A DNA stretch of 26,058 bases, from contig CAIUGQ010000622.1 of assembly GCA_903898725.1 (NCBI GenBank), positions 1 through 26,058 of the forward strand, given 5' to 3'. The translations under genes and the position numbers were made by a program. Shown one piece after another: positions 7,541 to 15,047 of the stretch (within the stretch, counting starts at the first letter, position 1; every line of letters begins with the position of its first letter). A model generated the notes under the pieces. It did no database searches. It worked only from the letters and a program-made list of their open reading frames with translations, and had not been told where the DNA came from. Source of the stretch: an uncultured Burkholderiales bacterium (GTDB taxonomy: Bacteria > Pseudomonadota > Gammaproteobacteria > Burkholderiales > Burkholderiaceae_E).

Positions 7541-8880
7541 CCGACACCACGCCCTTCAAGACGCGCCGGCAACGGCTGGCCGAATCGATGCGCCAGCGCG
7601 GCGGCGGCGTCGCCGTGATCGCGACCGCGCCCGAGGTGCCGCGCAACCGCGACACCGACTATCCGTACCGGCCCGACAGCTATTTCTACTACCTGAGCGG
7701 CTTTCCCGAGCCCGAGGCGGTGGTGGTCGTCGATGCCCGGGGCGAGACGCCCCGTTCGATCCTCTTCTGCCGGGACAAGAACGAGGAACGCGAGATCTGG
7801 GACGGCTTTCGCCATGGTCCGGCCGCAGCCGCCGAGCGCTTCGGCTTCGACGAGGCACGCTCCTTCGCCAGCCTCGACGAGGCGATGCCCGGTCTGCTCG
7901 CCGACGCCCCCGCGGTGTTCTGCGCGCTCGCCGAGACGAACGCCGCCGACTCGCAGCTGCAGCGCTGGCTGTCGGCGGTCCGCGCGCAGGCCCGGGCCGG
8001 CGTCGGCGCCCCGGCGGCGGCCTGGAACGTGCATGCGCTGCTCGACGAGATGCGGCTGGTCAAGGACGGCGTCGAACTCGACACCATGCGCCGCGCGGCC
8101 CGCATCTCGGCCCACGCCCACGTCCGCGCGATGCGCGCCACCGCGCCCGGGCTGCGCGAGTACGAGATCGAGGCCGAGCTGCTGCACGAGTTCCGGCGCA
8201 ACGGTTCGCAGTTCCCCGCCTACGGCTCGATCGTCGCCGGCGGACGCAACGCCTGCGTGCTGCACTACCGCGAGAACGACGCGGTGCTGCGCGACGGCGA
8301 TCTGCTGCTGATCGACGCCGGCTGCGAGCTCGACGGCTATGCGTCGGACATCACGCGCACCTGGCCGGTCAACGGGCGCTTCAGCGGCCCGCAGCGCGAG
8401 CTCTACGACGTCGTGCTCGCCGCCCAGGCCGCCGCCATCGATGCGACCCGTCCGGGCGCCCGCTTCACCGACCCGCACGACGCTGCGGTGCGGGTGCTGG
8501 CGCAGGGCATGATCGATGCGAAGCTCGTCTCGGGCACGCTCGACGGCGTGATCGAGAGCGGGGACTACCGGCGCTTCTACATGCATCGCACCGGTCACTG
8601 GCTGGGCATGGACGTGCACGACTGCGGCGAGTACCGCGAACCCGGCGAAGCCGCCGCGGCCGGTGGCGACAAGCCGTGGCGCGTGCTGCGTCCCGGGATG
8701 GTGCTCACCGTCGAGCCCGGCATCTATGTCCGCGCCGCGGACGACGTGCCCGCGGCGTATCACGACATCGGCATCCGGATCGAGGACGACGCGGTGGTCA
8801 CCGCGAGCGGCTGCGAGATCATCACCGGCGACGTGCCCAAGGCCGCCGCCGACATCGAGGCGCTGATGCGGGCGCGATGA
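7537..8880 (+). CDS. pepP: Xaa-Pro aminopeptidase P
   Basis: PepP removes the N-terminal residue from peptides whose second residue is proline, using two manganese ions; it is cytosolic. The 447-residue protein matches E. coli PepP (441). The N-terminal creatinase-like domain spans about 5-170, with the aromatic D-S-Y-F-Y-Y-L-S-G-F segment at 48-56. The pita-bread catalytic domain follows. Its five metal ligands are all visible: D260, D271, H354 (in H-R-T-G-H-W-L-G-M), E393 (in T-V-E-P-G-I-Y) and E416. The start is the ATG overlapping the murU stop as ATGA; the open frame upstream encodes only low-complexity residues inside murU. Its stop overlaps ubiH in the same way. pepP-ubiH is a common proteobacterial pair. 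Confidence 0.96.
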   Translation: MTDTTPFKTRRQRLAESMRQRGGGVAVIATAPEVPRNRDTDYPYRPDSYFYYLSGFPEPEAVVVVDARGETPRSILFCRDKNEEREIWDGFRHGPAAAAERFGFDEARSFASLDEAMPGLLADAPAVFCALAETNAADSQLQRWLSAVRAQARAGVGAPAAAWNVHALLDEMRLVKDGVELDTMRRAARISAHAHVRAMRATAPGLREYEIEAELLHEFRRNGSQFPAYGSIVAGGRNACVLHYRENDAVLRDGDLLLIDAGCELDGYASDITRTWPVNGRFSGPQRELYDVVLAAQAAAIDATRPGARFTDPHDAAVRVLAQGMIDAKLVSGTLDGVIESGDYRRFYMHRTGHWLGMDVHDCGEYREPGEAAAAGGDKPWRVLRPGMVLTVEPGIYVRAADDVPAAYHDIGIRIEDDAVVTASGCEIITGDVPKAAADIEALMRAR

Positions 8881-10043
8881 GCGCGGGCGCCAGCGCATCC
8901 GGCATGGACGCCTCCGGCAACGGCGGCGGGCCGGCCCCGCCAGGCGCAGCCGCGGCGGCCGATCCGCGCTGGCACATCGTCGGCGCGGGGCCGGTGGCAC
9001 TCGCGTTCGCACTGTTCCTAGTGCGACGCGGCGTGCCCGCCTCGGCGATCGCCCTCGACCCGTCGCCCGAGGCGGACACGCCGCTGCCGCCGGCCCTCGC
9101 GGCCCGCACGCTCGCGATCTCGCAGGGCTCGAGGCAACTGCTCGAGCGGATCGCGACGATGCCCAAGGCCGGCCGCATCGATCGGGTCGAGGTCTCGCTG
9201 CGCGGTCACGCCGGCCGGACGCGCATCGTCGCGGCCGACCTCGGGATGCCCGCGCTCGGCCACGTGCTGCGGTACGGCCCGCTCGTCCGGGCACTGCGCG
9301 ACGCCGCGCGCGCGCACCGCTGGGCGCCGGTGCCCGCGGCGGGCGAGGCCCCGGCACTGTGCGTGCATGCCGAGGGCGATGCCGGCGACGACGCCGACAC
9401 GCGCGACTTCGGGCAATGCGCACTCCTCGGCGAGGTCAGCGCCCCTCGGGCACCCGCCGCACTGCTCGGCACCGCGTTCGAGCGGTTCACGCCGGACGGC
9501 CCTCTCGCGCTGCTGCCGCTGCCCGAGCCGGCTCGCTGGAGCCTCGTGTGGTGCGACCGCCCGGAGCGCTGCGAGGCACGCCGCGACGCCGCGCACCGGA
9601 GCCTGTCGGCCGAGCTTCAGGCGCGTTTCGGCGATGCGCTCGGCGAGCTCGAGGTCGACGGCCCGCTCGCGGTGGCGCCGCTCGTGCGCCGCGCGCGCCG
9701 TGCGGTCGTCGGCGCCTCGCAGGCCTGGATCGGCAACGCCGCCCAGTCGCTGCATCCGGTCGCCGGCCAGGGCCTGAACCTCGGCCTGCGCGACGCGTTC
9801 GAACTCGCCGATGCGCTGGCACCGGTGCGGCTGCGCGGCGCCTCCCTGGCCGGGGCGCTCGACGGCTGGGCTCGCGGCCGACGGCTCGACCGGACGGTCA
9901 CGATCGGGCTGACCGACCTGATGGCGGCGAGCTTCACCTGGCCCGTCGCGCGCCCGCTGCAGTCGCCGCTGCTCGCCGCACTGGACGCGATCGCACCGCT
10001 GCGCCGGCCGCTCGCGCTGCACCTGATGTTCGGGCACCGCTGA
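8877..10043 (+). CDS. ubiH: UbiH-type FAD-dependent ubiquinone biosynthesis hydroxylase
   Basis: This 388-residue flavoprotein monooxygenase hydroxylates the aromatic ring during ubiquinone synthesis. The FAD-binding signature near the end of the FAD domain reads I-G-N-A-A-Q-S-L-H-P followed by A-G-Q-G-L-N-L-G-L-R-D. The G-N-A-A-Q form, in place of the usual G-D-A-A-H, is a mark of UbiH among its paralogues. The N-terminal Rossmann motif is G-A-G-P-V-A, with Ala at the usual third Gly. A Gly/Ala/Pro-rich stretch of about 30 residues precedes the first Rossmann strand; an ATG at 8904 is an alternative start that would remove nine of them. The ATG at 8877 is preferred because it overlaps the pepP stop (ATGA). 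Betaproteobacteria differ in which ring position each hydroxylase serves, so the exact carbon is not certain. Confidence 0.88.
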   Translation: MSAGASASGMDASGNGGGPAPPGAAAAADPRWHIVGAGPVALAFALFLVRRGVPASAIALDPSPEADTPLPPALAARTLAISQGSRQLLERIATMPKAGRIDRVEVSLRGHAGRTRIVAADLGMPALGHVLRYGPLVRALRDAARAHRWAPVPAAGEAPALCVHAEGDAGDDADTRDFGQCALLGEVSAPRAPAALLGTAFERFTPDGPLALLPLPEPARWSLVWCDRPERCEARRDAAHRSLSAELQARFGDALGELEVDGPLAVAPLVRRARRAVVGASQAWIGNAAQSLHPVAGQGLNLGLRDAFELADALAPVRLRGASLAGALDGWARGRRLDRTVTIGLTDLMAASFTWPVARPLQSPLLAALDAIAPLRRPLALHLMFGHR

Positions 10044-10250
10044 CCCGTCGTCGCGGCCGGCCGGCTCGGTTGTCCGGGGCACGGGCCCTGCGGCGGCGGG
10101 CCGCGATAGCGTCCGCTCACCCTCTCCGGCTTCGGAACGGGGTCGCACTGCCTGCTTCTTGTGCAGACGGATTTTCGCTAGAATCCGCTCCCCCCCTGGC
10201 TCGCCACCCCCGCCACACGCTCGCCCCGCGTGGCTCGCCCGCCCTCCGCC
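10044..10250 (+). other. Intergenic region between ubiH and dusB
   Basis: This 207-base region is the longest gap in the window. Its first half is GC-rich with short palindromes around 10060-10110 but no hairpin followed by a T-run. Its second half becomes more AT-rich near 10155-10185 and holds the dusB-fis promoter. The stretch from about 10185 to 10250 is C-rich, has few G residues and no clear Shine-Dalgarno. No reading frame here looks like a gene and no RNA gene is recognised. Confidence 0.6.
10179..10184 (+). promoter_or_regulatory. Putative -10 box for dusB-fis
   Basis: TAGAAT lies in a locally AT-rich patch and gives an expected transcription start near 10191, about 60 bases before the dusB ATG. 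No good -35 hexamer is seen at 16-18 bases; a TTG at 10159-10161 is too close. In the gammaproteobacterial dusB-fis operon this promoter is growth-rate controlled and repressed by Fis. Whether that holds here cannot be judged from the sequence. Confidence 0.5.
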
Positions 10251-11309
10251 ATGCACCTCGGCCCCTACCGGTTGCCCAACAACGTGTTCGTCGCGCCCAT
10301 GGCGGGCGTCACGGACCGGCCGTTCCGGCAACTGTGTCGTGCGCTCGGTGCCGGCTACGCGGTCTCGGAGATGGCGGCCTCCAACCCGCGGCTGTGGGCC
10401 TCGGTGAAGACGGCCCGACGCCTGAACCACGACGGCGAGCCGGCACCGAAGGCCGTGCAGATCGCGGGGGCCGATCCGGCGATGATGGCGCAGGCCGCCC
10501 GCTTCAATGTCGACCGCGGCGCGCAGATCATCGACATCAACATGGGCTGCCCGGCCAAGAAGGTCTGCGACGTCGCCGCCGGCTCGGCCCTGATGGCCGA
10601 CGAGCCGCTCGCGATCGCGATCGTGGCGGCGGTGACGGCGGCGGTCGACGTGCCGGTCACCGTGAAGCTGCGCACCGGCCCGTCGCCCGCGCGGCGAAAC
10701 GCCGTGGCGCTGGCCCGGGCGCTCGCCGACGCGGGCGCGGCGATGATCACCGTGCACGGCCGGACCCGCGCCTGCGCCTTCGGCGGACAGGCCGAGTACG
10801 ACACCATCGCGGCGGTCAAGCAGGCGGTGAGCGTGCCGGTGGTGGCCAACGGCGACATCGACTCGCCAGCCAAGGCCGCGTTCGTGCTGGCGCGCACCGG
10901 CGCCGACGCGGTGATGGTCGGGCGGGCCGCGCAGGGCCGTCCGTGGATCTTCCGCGAGATCGACCACTTCCTGCGCACCGGCGAGCAGCTCGCGCCGCCC
11001 GATCTCGACGAGATCCGGGCCGTGCTGCGCGGCCACCTCGTCGATCACTACGCGTTCTACGGCGAGCTGCAGGGCCCCCGTATCGCGCGCAAGCACATCG
11101 GCTGGTACATCGACGGCTGGTGCGAGGACCGGCGGTTCGCCGCCGGCCGCGCCCGGCATCCGGACCCCATGCAGGCAGACACCGACCGCCTCGACGACGA
11201 CGCGGTGAGGCTTCGCGACGCGATCAATCGCGCCGATCGGCCCGAGGTGCAGCTCGCCCTGCTCGACGACTATCTCGACCATGCAGATGACCGAATCGCA
11301 GTCCATTGA
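10251..11309 (+). CDS. dusB: tRNA-dihydrouridine synthase B
   Basis: DusB reduces uridine to dihydrouridine in the D-loop of tRNAs using FMN and NADPH. The 352-residue protein starts at the ATG at 10251 (M-H-L-G-P-Y-R-L), which matches the family's usual opening; a GTG 21 bases earlier would add residues not seen in the family. The TIM barrel is marked by A-P-M-A-G-V-T-D-R-P-F (15-25), M-G-C-P-A-K-K with catalytic C100, and the late phosphate-binding segments G-D-I and V-G-R-A-A-Q-G. A C-terminal helical tRNA-binding domain follows, with the H-Y-A-F-Y-G region. It overlaps fis by 23-29 bases, the classical dusB-fis arrangement. Confidence 0.96.
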   Translation: MHLGPYRLPNNVFVAPMAGVTDRPFRQLCRALGAGYAVSEMAASNPRLWASVKTARRLNHDGEPAPKAVQIAGADPAMMAQAARFNVDRGAQIIDINMGCPAKKVCDVAAGSALMADEPLAIAIVAAVTAAVDVPVTVKLRTGPSPARRNAVALARALADAGAAMITVHGRTRACAFGGQAEYDTIAAVKQAVSVPVVANGDIDSPAKAAFVLARTGADAVMVGRAAQGRPWIFREIDHFLRTGEQLAPPDLDEIRAVLRGHLVDHYAFYGELQGPRIARKHIGWYIDGWCEDRRFAAGRARHPDPMQADTDRLDDDAVRLRDAINRADRPEVQLALLDDYLDHADDRIAVH

Positions 11310-11523
11310 CCAGGCGGTGACCCGCAGCCTCGAGAAGTACTTCCGCGACCTCGAGGGCGCGAGGCCGAGCGCGATCTACGACATGGTGCTGGCCTCGGTC
11401 GAGCGGCCGATGCTCGAGGTCGTGATGAAGCAGGCGCACGGCAACCAGCTTCGCGCCAGCGAGATGCTCGGCATCAACCGCAATACGCTTCGCAAGAAGC
11501 TGCAGCACTACGGCCTGCTCTGA
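11281..11523 (+). CDS. fis: Nucleoid-associated DNA-binding protein Fis
   Basis: Fis is a small dimeric DNA-bending protein that shapes the nucleoid and tunes rRNA and other growth-related promoters. The protein has 80 residues, or 78 if the ATG at 11287 is used, typical of beta-proteobacterial Fis, which lacks part of the E. coli N-terminus. The C-terminal helix-turn-helix (residues 55-78) is nearly invariant: G-N-Q-L-R-A-S-E-M-L-G-I-N-R followed by N-T-L-R-K-K-L. The preceding A-B helices include Y-F-R-D-L and E-R-P-M-L-E-V-V-M. There is no Shine-Dalgarno, and the start lies inside the end of dusB, so translation is probably coupled. Confidence 0.96.
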   Translation: MQMTESQSIDQAVTRSLEKYFRDLEGARPSAIYDMVLASVERPMLEVVMKQAHGNQLRASEMLGINRNTLRKKLQHYGLL

Positions 11524-11548
11524 GCGGCCTCACCGGGAGAGCCACACC

Positions 11549-13108
11549 ATGCATCGCGTCGAACGCGCCCTGATCAGCGTCTCGGACAAGGAGGGCGTCG
11601 TCGAGCTCGCCTCGCAGCTCGCCGCGCTCGGCGTGAAGCTGCTCTCCACCGGCGGCACCGCCAAGCTGCTGCAGCAGGCGGGGCTCGCGGTCACCGAGGT
11701 GTCCGACTACACCGGGTTCCCAGAGATGCTCGACGGGCGCGTGAAGACCCTGCATCCGAAGGTGCACGGCGGCCTGCTCGCGCGCCGCGACTCGCCCGAG
11801 CACATGGCGGCGATCGAGGCGCACGGCATCGGCCGCATCGACCTGCTGGTGGTGAACCTCTACCCGTTCCAGCAGACCGTCGCGCGACTCGACTGCACGC
11901 TCGAGGATGCGATCGAGAACATCGACATCGGCGGCCCGGCGATGCTGCGCGCGGCCGCGAAGAACCATTCGGGCGTGGCGGTCGTCGTCGACCCGAAGGA
12001 CTACCGGCGCGTGCTCGGCGAGATCCGCGAGCACGGCACGGTCGCCGACGCGACGCGCTTCGAGCTCGCCCGCAAGGTGTTCGCCCACACCGCGCAGTAC
12101 GACGGCGCGATCGCGAACTGGCTCGGCGGCGTGCGCGCCGACGGCACGCACGATGCGTTCCCGCAGTCGCTGACGATGCAGTTCGAGCGCGTGCAGCCGA
12201 TGCGCTACGGCGAGAACCCGCACCAGGGCGCCGCGTTCTACCGCGACGTCGCACCGGCCGCCGGCACGCTCGCGCACTACCGGCAGCTGCAGGGCAAGGA
12301 ACTCTCGTACAACAACATCGCCGACTCCGATGCGGCGTGGGAGTGCGTCAAGACCTTCGAGGAGGCCGCGTGCGTGATCGTCAAGCATGCGAACCCCTGC
12401 GGTGTCGCGACCGGTCACGACTGCGGTGACGCCTACGCCAAGGCCTTCGCCACCGACCCGACCTCGGCCTTCGGCGGCATCATCGCGTTCAACCGCCCGC
12501 TCGATGGCGTCGCGGCCGAGCAGGTCTCCAAGCAGTTCGTCGAGGTGCTGATCGCCCCCGGCTTCGACGAGGCGGCGCGCCGCGTGTTCGCCGCCAAGCA
12601 GAACGTGCGCCTGCTCGAGATCCCGATCGCGCGCTCGAGCAACCACGTCGACCTCAAGCGCGTCGGCGGCGGCCTGCTCGTGCAGACGCCCGACGAGTGG
12701 AACCTCGCGCCCGAGAACCTGAAGGTCGTGACCCGGCGCGCCCCGACGCCCGCGCAGCTGCGCGACCTGCTGTTCGCCTGGCGGGTGGCCAAGTTCGTGA
12801 AGTCCAACGCGATCGTGTTCTGCGGAGACGGCCGCACGCTCGGCGTCGGCGCGGGCCAGATGAGCCGGATCGACTCGGCGCGGATCGCCTCGATCAAGGC
12901 CGAGCACGCGAACCTCACGCTCGCGGGCTCGGTCGTCGCCTCCGACGCGTTCTTCCCGTTCCGCGACGGCCTGGACGTGGTCGTCGACGCCGGTGCGGTC
13001 GCGGTGATCCAGCCGGGCGGCTCGGTGCGCGACGAGGAGGTGGTCGCCGCCGCCGACGAGCGCGGCGTGGCGATGGTGTTCTCGGGCGTGCGGCACTTCC
13101 GCCACTGA
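11549..13108 (+). CDS. purH: Bifunctional AICAR formyltransferase / IMP cyclohydrolase
   Basis: PurH performs the last two steps of purine synthesis in the cytosol: formylation of AICAR with 10-formyl-tetrahydrofolate, then ring closure to IMP. The 519-residue protein is full length (E. coli 529). The N-terminal MGS-like cyclohydrolase domain (1 to about 195) contains L-S-T-G-G-T-A (32-38) and K-T-L-H-P-K-V-H-G-G (66-75). The transformylase domain begins near 200 and includes R-Y-G-E-N-P-H-Q (219-226) and the catalytic K279-H280 in V-K-H-A-N-P-C-G. A clear Shine-Dalgarno, GGGAGA at 11535-11540, sits 8 bases before the ATG. It follows fis by 25 bases and may be cotranscribed. Confidence 0.98.
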   Translation: MHRVERALISVSDKEGVVELASQLAALGVKLLSTGGTAKLLQQAGLAVTEVSDYTGFPEMLDGRVKTLHPKVHGGLLARRDSPEHMAAIEAHGIGRIDLLVVNLYPFQQTVARLDCTLEDAIENIDIGGPAMLRAAAKNHSGVAVVVDPKDYRRVLGEIREHGTVADATRFELARKVFAHTAQYDGAIANWLGGVRADGTHDAFPQSLTMQFERVQPMRYGENPHQGAAFYRDVAPAAGTLAHYRQLQGKELSYNNIADSDAAWECVKTFEEAACVIVKHANPCGVATGHDCGDAYAKAFATDPTSAFGGIIAFNRPLDGVAAEQVSKQFVEVLIAPGFDEAARRVFAAKQNVRLLEIPIARSSNHVDLKRVGGGLLVQTPDEWNLAPENLKVVTRRAPTPAQLRDLLFAWRVAKFVKSNAIVFCGDGRTLGVGAGQMSRIDSARIASIKAEHANLTLAGSVVASDAFFPFRDGLDVVVDAGAVAVIQPGGSVRDEEVVAAADERGVAMVFSGVRHFRH

Positions 13109-13121
13109 GCGTCGCGGGCCG

Positions 13122-13140
13122 CGGGGCGCGGATCGCCCCG
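13122..13140 (+). terminator. GC-rich hairpin after purH
   Basis: CGGGGCG and CGCCCCG form a perfect 7-bp stem with a 5-base loop, 13 bases after the purH stop and just before the ruvC -10 box. Position suggests the end of the dusB-fis-purH transcript. No T-run follows, so it may act only in part or with Rho. Confidence 0.5.
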
Positions 13141-13151
13141 TGGCAGGCGCG

Positions 13152-13157
13152 TATCAT
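13152..13157 (+). promoter_or_regulatory. Putative -10 box for ruvC, leaderless arrangement
   Basis: TATCAT stands alone as an AT-rich hexamer in GC-rich sequence and ends 8 bases before the ruvC ATG. A transcription start 6-8 bases downstream would fall on or beside the ATG. No Shine-Dalgarno and no -35 match are visible. The 18-base block from 13151 to the ATG resembles the one before ybgC (14 of 18 bases identical). Confidence 0.45.
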
Positions 13158-13165
13158 CCGACCCG

Positions 13166-13735
13166 ATGGAACGGATCCTCGGCATCGACCCCGGCCTGCG
13201 GCTGACGGGCTTCGGCATCGTCGAGCGGCATGCGGCGGGTCGCATCGTCTACGTGGCGAGCGGCGTGATCCGCGTGCCCGACGGCGAACTCCCGGCTCGG
13301 CTGGCGACGATCTTCTCGCAGCTGCGCGAGGTGATCGCCGAATACCGGCCCGCCTCCGCGGCGATCGAGCGGGTCTTCGTCAACGTGAACCCGCAGACGA
13401 CGCTGCTGCTCGGCCAGGCCCGGGGCGCCGCGATCTGCGCGGCCGCGACCGCGGGCCTCGCGGTCGCGGAGTTCACGCCGATGCAGATCAAGCAGGCGGT
13501 CGTCGGCTACGGCCGCGCGACCAAGCAGCAGGTGCAGGCGATGGTGGTGCAGCTCCTCGGGCTGCCCGGCACACCCTCGAAGGATGCCGCCGACGCGCTG
13601 GCCTGCGCGGCCTGCCAGGCGCAGTCGATGACGCTCGTCGAGACCCTCGTCGCGGGGGCGGCCAGCCACGCGGTGCCCTCGGTGCTCGCGCGGCGTGGCG
13701 CGCGCGTGCGCCGCGGAAGGCTGGTGCACTCGTGA
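13166..13735 (+). CDS. ruvC: Crossover junction endodeoxyribonuclease RuvC
   Basis: RuvC resolves Holliday junctions by paired nicks while bound to RuvAB. The 189-residue protein keeps the RNase H-like fold and all four acidic catalytic residues: D8 (I-L-G-I-D-P-G-L), E68 (A-I-E-R-V-F), and D140 and D143 (K-D-A-A-D-A-L-A). The junction-binding N-P-Q-T-T-L-L-L-G-Q-A-R-G region (76-87) is intact. The C-terminus runs some 15 residues past E. coli RuvC and is Arg-rich. Its stop overlaps the ruvA GTG as GTGA. ruvC and ruvA are adjacent as usual, but ruvB lies more than 3 kb downstream. Confidence 0.97.
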   Translation: MERILGIDPGLRLTGFGIVERHAAGRIVYVASGVIRVPDGELPARLATIFSQLREVIAEYRPASAAIERVFVNVNPQTTLLLGQARGAAICAAATAGLAVAEFTPMQIKQAVVGYGRATKQQVQAMVVQLLGLPGTPSKDAADALACAACQAQSMTLVETLVAGAASHAVPSVLARRGARVRRGRLVHS

Positions 13736-14313
13736 TCGGCCGCCTCTCGGGGGTGCTGCTCTCTAAGACCCCGCCCCAGGTGCTGATCGACGTGCAGGGC
13801 ACCGGCTACGAGGTCGACGTGCCGATGAGCACGCTCTACGACCTGCCGCCGGCCGGCGAGCGCGTGGTGCTGCTGACGCACTTCGTCGTGCGCGAGGACG
13901 CGCAGCTGCTCTACGGCTTCCTCACCGAGGGCGAGCGCACCGCCTTCCGCGCGCTGATCAAGATCTCGAGCGTGGGACCGCGCACCGCGCTCTCGGTGCT
14001 CTCGGGCATGTCGGTGGCGGACCTCGCGCAGGCGGTGACGCTGCAGGAGGCCGGCCGGCTGGTGAAGGTGCCGGGCATCGGCAAGAAGACCGCCGAGCGC
14101 CTGCTGCTCGAGCTCAAGGGCAAGCTCGGCCCCGAACTGCCGGCGACCGCGGGCCAGGCGGCGGCGCCCGACCATGCGGCCGACATCCTGCGTGCGCTGC
14201 TCTCGCTGGGCTACTCCGAGCGCGAGGCGACCGTGGCCGCCAAGCAGGTGCCCCCCGACACCGGTGTCTCCGACGGCATCCGTCAGGCGCTGAAGCTGCT
14301 CGCCCGCGCCTGA
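13732..14313 (+). CDS. ruvA: Holliday junction branch migration protein RuvA
   Basis: RuvA tetramers bind four-way junctions and load the RuvB motor. The 193-residue protein starts at the GTG overlapping the ruvC stop; its opening V-I-G-R-L-S-G matches the family start M-I-G-R-L. The OB-fold domain I spans 1-62. The two helix-hairpin-helix motifs lie at 79-87 (S-S-V-G-P-R-T-A-L) and 113-124 (V-P-G-I-G-K-K-T-A-E-R-L). The C-terminal RuvB-contacting domain III (about 147-193) follows a short Ala-rich linker. An open frame continues far upstream within purH and ruvC but is only a GC-driven artefact. Confidence 0.97.
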   Translation: MIGRLSGVLLSKTPPQVLIDVQGTGYEVDVPMSTLYDLPPAGERVVLLTHFVVREDAQLLYGFLTEGERTAFRALIKISSVGPRTALSVLSGMSVADLAQAVTLQEAGRLVKVPGIGKKTAERLLLELKGKLGPELPATAGQAAAPDHAADILRALLSLGYSEREATVAAKQVPPDTGVSDGIRQALKLLARA

Positions 14314-14374
14314 GCGGTCGCTCGGCAGCGAAGGGACCCGGGCGGCCCGGCGGCAGCGCGTGCGCCGATCCTCT

Positions 14375-14397
14375 TCGGCCGACCGTCCGTCGGCCGA
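14375..14397 (+). terminator. Strong hairpin between ruvA and the redox cassette
   Basis: TCGGCCGAC and GTCGGCCGA form a perfect 9-bp stem with a 5-base loop, 61 bases after the ruvA stop. It is among the strongest inverted repeats in the window. There is no T-run downstream. It may end or weaken the ruvCA transcript before the cassette, or shield the mRNA from nucleases. Confidence 0.5.
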
Positions 14398-14421
14398 GCG
14401 CGCGCCGTACGCGACAGCACG

Positions 14422-14434
14422 ACCGATGATCGGT
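14422..14434. promoter_or_regulatory. Perfect 13-bp palindrome, possible operator of the cassette
   Basis: ACCGATGATCGGT reads the same on both strands around a central base and lies 22 bases before the likely thioredoxin ATG at 14457. Such a short symmetric site could bind a dimeric repressor or activator. No regulator gene lies nearby to pair with it, and a chance palindrome cannot be excluded. Confidence 0.3.
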
Positions 14435-14456
14435 GGATCCCCCGCCGGTGACCGCC

Positions 14457-15047
14457 ATGCCCCGTCGACTGCCGCCTCCCGTGCTGCCCGAACACGCTCT
14501 CGCACCCGCCGGACGCGCACGCGGCCGGCGCATGCTGATGCGCCTCGGCGCGGTGGCGGCCGCCGGCATCGCCCTGCGCCCGATCCTGGCCGACGCCCTC
14601 CCCTCGGGCGAGCTGGCGCCCGACCTGGTGCTGCGCACCGAGTCCGCCACCACCTCGCTCGCCGAGCTGCGCGGCAAGGTCGTCTGGCTCGACTTCTGGG
14701 CATCGTGGTGCGGGCCGTGCCGCCAGTCCTTCCCCTGGATGGAGGCGATGCAGCAGCGCTACGGCGCGCAGGGCCTGCAGGTGGTCGCGGTGAACCTCGA
14801 CGCCAAGCCCGAGGCGGCCCGCCGCTTCCTCGCCGAGCACCGGGCCTCGTTCATGGTCGCCTTCGACCACAGCGGCGACAGTGCGCGACGCTACTCGGTC
14901 CGTGCGATGCCCACCTCGGTGCTGATCGGTGCCGGCGGCCACGTGCGCACCGTGCATGCCGGGTTCCGGGCCGACGACCGCGATGCCCTCGAAGCCGCGC
15001 TGCGCGACGCCCTGTCGGCGCGCGCGGCGATGGCGAAGGCCTCGTGA
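14457..15047 (+). CDS. TlpA-like thioredoxin with possible Tat signal
   Basis: This is a 196-residue extracytoplasmic thioredoxin-fold protein of the TlpA/ResA type, thought to reduce or exchange disulfides in the periplasm. The active site is W-C-G-P-C with C85 and C88 in the segment D-F-W-A-S-W-C-G-P-C-R; the cis-proline is P152 in A-M-P-T-S. Its N-terminus has a long basic region, then G-R-R-M-L-M-R (23-29) and a weakly hydrophobic Ala/Gly-rich stretch ending near A-D-A at 45-47. That resembles a twin-arginine signal. The ATG at 14457 is preferred; in-frame GTGs at 14433 and 14448, or ATGs at 14533 and 14539, are alternatives that change only the leader region. It begins a four-gene cassette and overlaps the DUF4266 gene by GTGA. 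The target is unknown; the Cys-bearing tail of the next protein is an obvious candidate. Confidence 0.88.
   Translation: MPRRLPPPVLPEHALAPAGRARGRRMLMRLGAVAAAGIALRPILADALPSGELAPDLVLRTESATTSLAELRGKVVWLDFWASWCGPCRQSFPWMEAMQQRYGAQGLQVVAVNLDAKPEAARRFLAEHRASFMVAFDHSGDSARRYSVRAMPTSVLIGAGGHVRTVHAGFRADDRDALEAALRDALSARAAMAKAS

Noticed and set aside
10230..10250. Upstream GTG start for dusB
   Set aside because: It adds seven residues not found in DusB, whereas the ATG at 10251 gives the usual M-x-[IL]-G opening.
9018..11306. 762-codon reverse frame opposite ubiH and dusB
   Set aside because: It spans two well-supported genes and an intergenic promoter region and shows no family signature.
12697..13731. 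Open frame upstream of and in frame with ruvA
   Set aside because: The extra residues overlap purH and ruvC and are Arg/Ala-rich noise; the family start of RuvA fits the GTG at 13732.
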